Assembly (NCBI GenBank): GCA_046349085.1
Contig: JAXMDA010000007.1
Coordinates: 186,001-250,000, forward strand
From: JAJXWB01 sp046349085
GTDB lineage: Bacteria; Pseudomonadota; Alphaproteobacteria; Rhizobiales; Beijerinckiaceae
Length of the DNA stretch: 64,000 nt
Direction: 5' to 3'
Part shown: piece after piece, positions 56,201 through 62,214 of the stretch
Position numbering within the stretch: the stretch's first letter is position 1
How the letters are laid out: every line of letters begins with the position of its first letter
Notes under the pieces: generated by a model
Database searches by the model: none
Told to the model about the DNA's origin: nothing
What the model saw: only the letters and a program-made list of their open reading frames with translations
Position numbers and translations under genes: made by a program

Positions 56201-56788
56201 GAGCCGGATCGGCGCCGGCATGCCCGGCGCGAACAGGTCGACGATGCCGCCGCGCATCGCATATTCGCCGGTCTCGCGCACCGTGCCCGAGCGCAGGAAG
56301 CCGTTGATCTCGAGCCAGCGCGCGAGATCGTCGGTCTTGACGACATTGCCGGGCGCCGCCGAAAACGTGTCGGTCGCAATCGTCGCCAGCGGCGCGACGC
56401 GCTGCACGAGCGCATTGACGGTGGTGCAGAGGATGCGCGGCCGCTCCGCCGATCCGCCGGAGCGCGCCAGCCGCGACAGCGCCGTCATGCGGCGCGCGGT
56501 GATGCCGGCGTTGGGCGAGACGCGGTCGTAGGGCTGGCAGTCCCAGGAGGGAAAATCGAGGATTTCGATCTCGGGGGCGGCGAAGGCGAAGGCCTCCTGG
56601 AAGGCGCGCGAGCGCTGGCCGTCGCGCGCGACATGCACGAGCGCCACCGCGCGGCCCTCGGCCTTCGCCGCCAGGGCGCGCGCGAGATCGGCCGCGACGA
56701 AGGCGTCGAAGCCGTCGGGCGTGCGCGAAAGAAGGACTTTGCCGCCGCGTTCCAGTTCCCGCAGCGCGCGGTGGAGATCGTTCGCCAT
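53276..56788 (-). CDS. mfd: Transcription-repair coupling factor
   Basis: 1170 residues, standard length. The order is: UvrB-like N-terminal module, RNA-polymerase-interaction domain (LTAGDLVVHVDHGIGRFVGL...), a DExx translocase with Walker A GDVGFGKTEVALRAAF, Walker B VIDEEQHFG and TRG motif region, then helicase motif V/VI (MFGLGQLYQLRGRVGRSK) and a C-terminal regulatory domain. Mfd removes stalled RNA polymerase at DNA lesions and recruits UvrA. ATG 56788 is used; a longer in-frame extension overlaps sdhE. It starts 14 nt after sdhE, so the two are probably co-transcribed. Confidence 0.96.
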   Translation of the reverse strand: MANDLHRALRELERGGKVLLSRTPDGFDAFVAADLARALAAKAEGRAVALVHVARDGQRSRAFQEAFAFAAPEIEILDFPSWDCQPYDRVSPNAGITARRMTALSRLARSGGSAERPRILCTTVNALVQRVAPLATIATDTFSAAPGNVVKTDDLARWLEINGFLRSGTVRETGEYAMRGGIVDLFAPGMPAPIRLDFFGDTLETIRPFDPETQRSTGQLRSLDLVPMSEVQLTTETMRRFRQAYVAQFGAETRGDTLYEAVSEGRRHPGMEHWLPLFHERMDTLFDYVAGAALVLDPLAEDAAAERLAQAQDYYDARKEAYDADHAGANYKPLKPDALYLKPDELRARLDAAPLARVSPFAVPDSPHDMSVDLGAGVGRSFAPERADENANVFEAAVRHIETLRENGKRVILAGWSDGSRERLGHVLAEHGLKKVEPVSSLAQTIGLKGVALAVIGLEQGFVAGDLAVIGEQDILGDRLVRSRKRQKRENVLHEVGALTAGDLVVHVDHGIGRFVGLTQIQAIGVPHDCLELHYAGGDKLYLPVENLELLSRYGSEDEEAQLDRLGGVGWQTRKARMKKRIREIAHGLIKLAAQRMLRKAPVMAPPAGLYDEFCARFPYDETEDQDAAIEATLDDMAAGRPMDRLICGDVGFGKTEVALRAAFAAVLNGKQVAVVVPTTLLARQHFKTFSQRFAGLPVKVAQMSRMVGSADLKAAKTGAASGEVDIVVGTHAVLGKTVSFKDLGLVVIDEEQHFGVGHKERLKELRSEVHVLTLSATPIPRTLQLALTGVRELSIIATPPVDRLAVRTFITPFDELIVREALLRERYRGGQSFYVCPRIEDLDEAAAFLRQNIPEAKFTIAHGQMSATELEEKMSAFYDGKYDILVSTAIVESGLDIPTANTMIVHRADMFGLGQLYQLRGRVGRSKTRAYALFTVPAKRQMTPQAEKRLKVLQSLDTLGAGFQLASHDLDIRGAGNLLGDEQSGHIKEVGYELYQQMLTDAIEALKAGEEEPAEELWSPTITVGAPVTIPESYVEDLQLRLQLYRRLSGIVDEGEIESFAAEMIDRFGPLPPEVEQLMEIVAIKALARQAHVEKVEAGPKGVIVAFRDNSFANPAGLVRFVAEQGSRAKVRPDMKIVFAGDFDETHERLEGARRILRTLVALAQKKAA

Positions 56789-56802
56789 GTCTTTATCGAC
56801 GT

Positions 56803-57084
56803 CTAGACGTTCACCGGCCCGGAATGGCTGTGAAACTGCTTGATCTGCCGTAGCAGCGGCGTGTCGTAGCCCGCTTCCGGCTCCTGCGTGCCGCACAGCC
56901 ACGAGAAGGCCTTCTGGTCTTCAACGTCCAGCAGGCGTTCGAGGTCCGCGACATCGCCCGCGCTCAGTTCGGCCAGCCGCGCGTCGACGAAATTTCCGAT
57001 CAATATGTCCATTTCCCGCATGCCGCGGCGCCAGGCGCGAATCTTGATGGCGCGGCGGCGGGTGTCGAGGTCGTCGGCGGTCAT
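56803..57084 (-). CDS. sdhE: FAD assembly factor SdhE
   Basis: 93 residues with the invariant RGMREMD motif at 20-26 (the RGxxE core contacts the flavoprotein) inside a small five-helix fold. SdhE promotes covalent FAD attachment to SdhA. Arrangement sdhE-mfd on one strand with recG divergent is common in alphaproteobacteria. The start lies in a GTCATGGG context at 57084. Confidence 0.93.
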   Translation of the reverse strand: MTADDLDTRRRAIKIRAWRRGMREMDILIGNFVDARLAELSAGDVADLERLLDVEDQKAFSWLCGTQEPEAGYDTPLLRQIKQFHSHSGPVNV

Positions 57085-57191
57085 GGGAGGCTCCGGAGCG
57101 GCGCGGCGGTCCGCTGAGGGCGGCTATATAGCGGGGCGGGGCGCGAATGTCAGCCGGCGCTTCCGACTCGGCGGATTTGCTATACTTGCTC

Positions 57192-59285
57192 ATGCGTCCC
57201 TCGTCGCTCGACCCGCTCTTTTCCGGTCTCGCCGCCCTGCCGGGCGTCGGGCCGAAGACCGCGAAACTGTTCGACCGCCTGCTCGGGACGGAGGACGCGC
57301 GCGTTCTCGACCTGCTGTTTCACCTGCCCCACGGCGTCGTGGACAACCGCCTCAGCGCCTCGATCCGCGACGCCCCGCTCGAGTCGCATGTCGTGATCGC
57401 GGCCCGTGTCGCCGAACACCGCATTCCTCGCAAATATTCCAACACGCCGCTGAACGTGCTGGTCGAGGACGACAATGGCGACGACGTCCTGCTCGTCTTC
57501 TTCCGCAGCAATTTCGATTGGGTGCTGCGCGCCCTGCCGATCGGCGAAACGCGCTGGTTCTCCGGCGATCTGAAGCTGTGGAACGGACATCGCCAGATCG
57601 TCCATCCGCGCGTGCTCGACGCCGCCGCGCTGAAGGCGCTGAAGGAGCACGAGCCGGTCTATGGGCTGACCGAGGGCCTGCACCAGCGCAACGTGCAGAA
57701 GGCGGTCGAGGCCGCACTCGCGAAAGCGCCGGACATGCCGGAATGGCTCGATGCGGCGACGATGCGGCGCGAACGATGGCCTGCATTCGCCGCCGCCATG
57801 CGCGCGCTGCACGCGCCGCGGAGCGCCCTGGACCTTTCGCCGGACACGCTCGCGCGAAAACGGCTCGCCTACGACGAATTGCTGTCGCAGCAGCTCGCGC
57901 TGCGTCTGGTGCGCGCCAAGATGCGGCGGCTGCGCGGCCGCGCGACGGTCGGCGACGGACGCATTTCAAGTCGAATAGAAGGCGCGCTGCCCTATTCGCT
58001 CACCAATGCGCAGCGCGCCGCGCTCGCGGACATCCGCGGGGACATGGCGAGCGACAAGCGCATGTTGCGCCTGCTGCAAGGCGACGTCGGCTCCGGCAAG
58101 ACGATCGTCGCGCTGCTGGCGATGGCGACGGCGGTGGAGGGCGGTCGGCAGGCGGCGATGATGGCGCCGACCGAAATCTTGGCGCGCCAGCATTTCGAGC
58201 GCATCGAGCCGATGGCGCGCGCCGCCGGCCTGCGCACGGCGCTGCTGACCGGCCGCGACAAGGCGGCCGAGCGGCGCGCGACGCTCGAAGGACTGGCGAG
58301 CGGCGAGATCGACATCGTCGTCGGCACACATGCGCTGGTGCAGGACAATGTCGCCTTCCGCGATCTCGGCCTCGCCGTCGTCGACGAGCAGCATCGCTTC
58401 GGCGTCCACCAGCGCCTCGCGCTCGGCGAAAAGGGCGAGGCGGTGGACGTGCTCGTCATGACCGCGACGCCCATCCCGCGCACCCTCGTGCTCACCTATT
58501 TCGGCGACATGGACGTCTCTAACCTCACCGAAAAACCGGCGGGCCGGCAGGCGATCGACACGCGCGCGGTTCCGCTCGAGCGCATCGACGACGTGATCGC
58601 CGGCATTCGGCGCGCGGTCGCGTCGGGCGCGCGCGCCTATTGGGTGTGCCCGCTGGTGGCGGAGAACGAGGAACTGGAAGTCGCCGCCGCGCAGGAGCGG
58701 TTCGAGGATCTGCAAAAACATTTCGGCGCGCGCGTCGGCCTCGTGCACGGGCAGATGAAGGGCAAGGACAAGGACGCCGCCATGCTCGCCTTCCAGCGCG
58801 GCGAGACGCAGGTGCTAGTGGCGACGACAGTCATCGAGGTCGGCGTGGATGTGCCGGAAGCGACCATCATCGTCATCGAGCACGCCGAGCGCTTCGGCCT
58901 CGCGCAATTGCACCAGTTGCGCGGCCGCGTCGGGCGCGGTTCGCAGAAGTCGTCGTGCATCCTGCTCTACAAGGGGCCGCTCGGCGAGACGGCGAAGGCG
59001 CGGCTGGCGATCCTGCGCGAAAGCGACGACGGCTTTCGCCTCGCCGAGGAAGATTTGCGCCTGCGGGGCGAAGGCGAGATTCTCGGCACGCGCCAGTCGG
59101 GCCTGCCGGGCTTCCGGCTCGCCGACCTTTCCGCGCACGGCGCCTTGCTGCGTCTCGCGCGCGAGGACGCCGAAGCGATCCTCGACAACGACGAAGGCCT
59201 GACGAGCGAGCGCGGCCGGGCGCTGCGGCTGCTGCTCTACATTTTCGGCCGCGACGAGGCCGTGCGGTTGTTGCGGGCGGGGTAG
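57192..59285 (+). CDS. recG: ATP-dependent DNA helicase RecG
   Basis: 697 residues, standard length. An N-terminal wedge/OB-fold domain (RLSASIRDAPLESHVVIAARVAEHR) is followed by a helicase core with Walker A GDVGSGKTIVALLAM, DEQH box VVDEQHRFGV, MTATPIPRT, and motif VI LHQLRGRVGRGSQ. RecG remodels stalled replication forks and Holliday junctions. ATG 57192 (MRPSSLDPLF) was chosen because it matches the usual start; an in-frame ATG at 57147 adds 15 residues. The 107-bp spacer to the divergent sdhE holds both promoters. Confidence 0.96.
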   Translation: MRPSSLDPLFSGLAALPGVGPKTAKLFDRLLGTEDARVLDLLFHLPHGVVDNRLSASIRDAPLESHVVIAARVAEHRIPRKYSNTPLNVLVEDDNGDDVLLVFFRSNFDWVLRALPIGETRWFSGDLKLWNGHRQIVHPRVLDAAALKALKEHEPVYGLTEGLHQRNVQKAVEAALAKAPDMPEWLDAATMRRERWPAFAAAMRALHAPRSALDLSPDTLARKRLAYDELLSQQLALRLVRAKMRRLRGRATVGDGRISSRIEGALPYSLTNAQRAALADIRGDMASDKRMLRLLQGDVGSGKTIVALLAMATAVEGGRQAAMMAPTEILARQHFERIEPMARAAGLRTALLTGRDKAAERRATLEGLASGEIDIVVGTHALVQDNVAFRDLGLAVVDEQHRFGVHQRLALGEKGEAVDVLVMTATPIPRTLVLTYFGDMDVSNLTEKPAGRQAIDTRAVPLERIDDVIAGIRRAVASGARAYWVCPLVAENEELEVAAAQERFEDLQKHFGARVGLVHGQMKGKDKDAAMLAFQRGETQVLVATTVIEVGVDVPEATIIVIEHAERFGLAQLHQLRGRVGRGSQKSSCILLYKGPLGETAKARLAILRESDDGFRLAEEDLRLRGEGEILGTRQSGLPGFRLADLSAHGALLRLAREDAEAILDNDEGLTSERGRALRLLLYIFGRDEAVRLLRAG

Positions 59286-59310
59286 GGCGCGGCTCTTGAG
59301 TGGAAGCGCG

Positions 59311-59403
59311 CCTTCCCTCCCCCTTGTGGGGAGGGGTCGGGCGATCATCGGAAAGATTCCCCGACCCCCCAACCCTAACCCTCCCCCACAAGGGGGGAGG
59401 GAA
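59311..59403. repeat. GC-rich palindromic repeat overlapping the end of the flippase gene
   Basis: The left arm CCTTCCCTCCCCCTTGTGGG (59311-59330) with GAGGGGTCGGG is mirrored by CCCGACCCCCC...CTCCCCCACAAGGGGGGAGGGAA ending at 59403, giving an imperfect stem of over 20 bp around a short loop. Such elements are dispersed in alphaproteobacteria. It separates recG from the convergent flippase gene, whose last 10 codons lie within its right arm. Confidence 0.85.
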
Positions 59404-60637
59404 TAGGCGTCGTCGCCGTCGCGTATCGCCCGGGCGTGCGAAAAATGCACCAGACGTTGAAGGCGAGATAGATGGCGTAGGTCACGGCGTAACAGGCGCC
59501 GGCGATCACGAGCGAATGCGCGCCCGTCGCCGTCAGCAGCGCGGCGAACAGCGGCAGCGACAGCCATTCGCCGATGGCCACGGCATTCACGCGCTCGGTC
59601 GCGAACAGGCCGTGCAGCGGCACCCAGCAGGCGAGCCGCAGCGCGTCGCCGAGCAGGAAAAGCCCGCTCGCCAGCGCCGGCATCAGGAATTTTTCGGAAT
59701 AGAGCAGGGGCATGACCACGCCCTGTCCCGCCCACAGCAGCGCAATCGACAGCGCGCCTGGAATCCACAGCGTGCGCCATGTGCGCGTCAGTTCGTGCAG
59801 GAAGGCGGTTCGCCCGACCGCGGCCGCCATGCGCGGCAGGAAGACGAGCGGGATCAGGCCGCCGGCAAGCCCCGTCACCCATTCGCTGGCGCGCCACAGC
59901 GCCTGCAATTGCGCCGCCTCGTCCCAGGACAGGCCGTGTGCGAGTTCGGCGCGGCTCCACATCACCGAAAAAGGACTGAGAATGCCGATGGACAGGCCCG
60001 CGGGAATGTAGCGCTTCAGCGCGGACTCGCGCCACGACGGCAGGGCGCCGCCCTTCGCCAGCACGTTGCGCACGAGCGGCGCGCAGAGCCAGATCGTCAG
60101 CGCCGTCAAGGTGACGAACTGCGCCGCCAGCAGCAGGCGCATGTCCACCGGTCCGAACAGGCCGGAGGCGGCGAGCGCCAGCGGCGCCCAGCCGATCAGG
60201 TTGATCGCGATCATCTTGCCGCGCTCGAGCCGTCCCTGCCAAAGCGCGCTGAACATGCCGGGCGCGGTGAACATCAGGCCGCCGGCGATGGCGAGCGCGC
60301 CCGTGACGCCGGTCGGCGCGATCTCCCGCCCGAGCAGCGCGTTGAGCAGCGGCGCGAGCATGGCGAGTGCGACCGCCGCCACGCCCGCGATCATCAGGCC
60401 CCAGACGAGCGCGTCGCGCATCAGCCGGACCTCGTCGTGCTCGCGCCGCGCGGCGAAGACGGTGAGGCCCGCGCCGACGCCGGCCAGCGCCACGGCGGCG
60501 GTCAGGTCGAACAAGGATTGCGCCTGCGCCCAATGCGCGACCAGCGCCATGTCGGGCGACAGCGCCAGCAGCTTGTCGAAGATCGCGCGCGTGACGAGCG
60601 AGATCAGGATCAGCGCGAGCGGTCCGAGAAAAGCCAT
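59375..60637 (-). CDS. Oligosaccharide flippase-like membrane protein (MATE/MurJ superfamily)
   Basis: 420-residue inner-membrane protein with about 12 hydrophobic segments, starting MAFLGPLALILISLVTRAIFDKLLAL. It resembles the Wzx/polysaccharide-transporter branch (segments such as GLIPLVFLPRMAAAVG and MPLLYSEKFLMPALASGLFLLGDALR) that flips lipid-linked glycans. The last residues PIPSPLVGEG are encoded by a dispersed palindromic repeat, so the native C-terminus was probably replaced. It follows the oxidase-like gene by 85 nt on the same strand. Confidence 0.82.
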   Translation of the reverse strand: MAFLGPLALILISLVTRAIFDKLLALSPDMALVAHWAQAQSLFDLTAAVALAGVGAGLTVFAARREHDEVRLMRDALVWGLMIAGVAAVALAMLAPLLNALLGREIAPTGVTGALAIAGGLMFTAPGMFSALWQGRLERGKMIAINLIGWAPLALAASGLFGPVDMRLLLAAQFVTLTALTIWLCAPLVRNVLAKGGALPSWRESALKRYIPAGLSIGILSPFSVMWSRAELAHGLSWDEAAQLQALWRASEWVTGLAGGLIPLVFLPRMAAAVGRTAFLHELTRTWRTLWIPGALSIALLWAGQGVVMPLLYSEKFLMPALASGLFLLGDALRLACWVPLHGLFATERVNAVAIGEWLSLPLFAALLTATGAHSLVIAGACYAVTYAIYLAFNVWCIFRTPGRYATATTPIPSPLVGEG

Positions 60638-60722
60638 CGGGATCGGGAGACGAAAGACAGAGAGACGCGCAACCCTGACGCATCAAGGTCGATATTCGGT
60701 TACCGGCCGCCCGGTCCGGCGC

Positions 60723-62063
60723 TCACGTCACCTCGAACCAGCCGGCCAGCCCCGCGGCCTCCTGATCGGCGACGTCCGAGCGCAGCGCCCATTTTCCGGG
60801 CGTATCCGCCACAAAGGCGACGCGCTTGGTCGCGCCCTTGGCGACAATCACGGAATTGCGCCAGTAGGGCTCCCAGCCGTCGTCGAGATCGTGCAGCAAT
60901 CGCATGCAATGGCCGTGCACGTGCATGGAGACGGCGACGTCCGACCGGTTGGCGAAGCCGGCCGAAACCGGCGTCCCGCGCTTGACCGTGAACAGCGGCT
61001 TGCCGGCGTAGGATTGCGGCGCGCCGTTGAAGGTCCAGGCGCCGCCGGCCGCCTTCGGCGGCTCGAGCGCGAAGTCGAGCTTGCGCGCCTCGCCGAGCCG
61101 GATTTCCGGCGGCAGGCGCGGGTTGGGCGGCAGGGTCGTGAAAGCCGGACGCGCCGGGACCTTCTCGCCCTTCGCCTTCAGCGCGAACACGGGCAGGCGC
61201 GGCTTGTCCTGCCCGGCCCACAGGCCGAGCGCGAGGTCGGGCGCCCCGCCAGCGGCCAGGTCGTAGATGAACTCGAAGCGCGCGCCCGGGCCGATCGGCG
61301 CGGTGTTGCGCACGAGCTGGAACGGATCGACCGCCTGCCCGTCGATGGCGATGCAGTGCGGCGCGCCGCCGTCGAAGATGGCGACGGCGATGCGCGAGAC
61401 GCAGGCGTTGACGAGGCGGATGCGGATGCGCCCGCCGGGCGGCGCCGTCTCGCTCAGCGGAGCGGCCGCGCCGTTGACGGAAAGCAGCGGCCCGACCCGG
61501 CCGCCGCCCGGCTCGCCGAACGGGGCGCTGAGCGCGCCTTTGCCGTCGAGCCTCCAGTCCTGCAGCACGATCAAGAGATCGCGGTCGACCTCGGGCGGCT
61601 CGGGCTCGTCGACGATCAGCACGCCGCACAGACCGCGCGCAATCTGCTCGACGTTGTGGGGCTGGATCGCCGGCTTGTAGAAAAGGGTTCCCGCCGCATT
61701 CGCCCTGAAGCGGTAGTCGAAGGACTGGCCGGGCGGGACCGCCTTTTGCGTCAGGCCGGCGACGCCGTCGTTGGCGTTGTCGCCGGTCAGCCCCTGCCAG
61801 TGCAGGCTCGTCGGCTGATCGAGCCTGTTGACAAGGCGGACGCGGACCTCCTCGCCCTGTTTTGCGCGCAGGATGGGACCCGGCACGGCGCCGTCGTAGC
61901 CGAAGCCCTGCGTCTCGCCCTCGGGCGAGATTTTCAGCCCGGTCTTGCGCGCTTCGAGAATACGGAAGCCGTCGCCCGCCTGCTGCGCGCGAGAGGGCAG
62001 GGCGACCACGGTCGCAGCGACGCCGCCCAGCAATGTGCGGCGAGAAATGCTCCAGTCCGTCAT
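60723..62063 (-). CDS. Multicopper-oxidase-like protein lacking copper ligands
   Basis: 446 residues. A Tat signal (SRRTLLGGVAATVVALPSRAQQ) leads into three cupredoxin-like domains. The four motifs that hold copper in active enzymes are eroded: HWHG reads HWQG; the HxH after domain 1 reads KPAIQ; domain 3 keeps MHVHGH; but the final HCHxxxH, which supplies type 1 and type 3 ligands, reads RSDVADQ. It should therefore not oxidise metals or phenols in the usual way, and may be a structural or binding relative, like FtsP/SufI. The ATG at 62063 lies inside a palindromic repeat. It starts just downstream of the M3 peptidase gene. Confidence 0.82.
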   Translation of the reverse strand: MTDWSISRRTLLGGVAATVVALPSRAQQAGDGFRILEARKTGLKISPEGETQGFGYDGAVPGPILRAKQGEEVRVRLVNRLDQPTSLHWQGLTGDNANDGVAGLTQKAVPPGQSFDYRFRANAAGTLFYKPAIQPHNVEQIARGLCGVLIVDEPEPPEVDRDLLIVLQDWRLDGKGALSAPFGEPGGGRVGPLLSVNGAAAPLSETAPPGGRIRIRLVNACVSRIAVAIFDGGAPHCIAIDGQAVDPFQLVRNTAPIGPGARFEFIYDLAAGGAPDLALGLWAGQDKPRLPVFALKAKGEKVPARPAFTTLPPNPRLPPEIRLGEARKLDFALEPPKAAGGAWTFNGAPQSYAGKPLFTVKRGTPVSAGFANRSDVAVSMHVHGHCMRLLHDLDDGWEPYWRNSVIVAKGATKRVAFVADTPGKWALRSDVADQEAAGLAGWFEVT

Positions 62064-62196
62064 GGCCGGGCTCGTCCCGGCCGTCCACGCCGACCCGTTT
62101 CGGCGCGAATGCAGAACTGTCGATAGCGCTGGGCTATCGCTGCCGGCGTCGTCGTGCGGCTCGGCGTGGATGCCCGCGACAAGCGCGGGCATGACG
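62058..62196. repeat. 139-bp inverted-repeat element with three hairpins
   Basis: Two 36-bp arms (62058-62093 and 62161-62196) are inverted copies, identical at 30 of 36 positions, with CGTCATG at each end. Each arm is itself a hairpin: GGCCGGG/CCCGGCC in the left arm and GCCCGCG/CGCGGGC in the right. A third hairpin, CGATAGC/GCTATCG (62121-62127 with 62133-62139), sits between them. It overlaps the start codon of the oxidase-like gene. Confidence 0.85.
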
Positions 62197-62214
62197 CGGC
62201 AAGAGACGCGGCGC

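Noticed and set aside
53237..56806. A 1189-codon open frame antisense to mfd
   Set aside because: It mirrors the codon bias of mfd in the reverse frame, is low-complexity Arg/Ala/Gly-rich, has no domain, and mfd on the opposite strand is unambiguous. High GC content removes stop codons in antisense frames.
62064..62192. N-terminal extension of the multicopper-oxidase-like protein starting MPALVAGIHA
   Set aside because: This peptide is the translation of the palindromic repeat; the Tat signal begins at the ATG at 62063.
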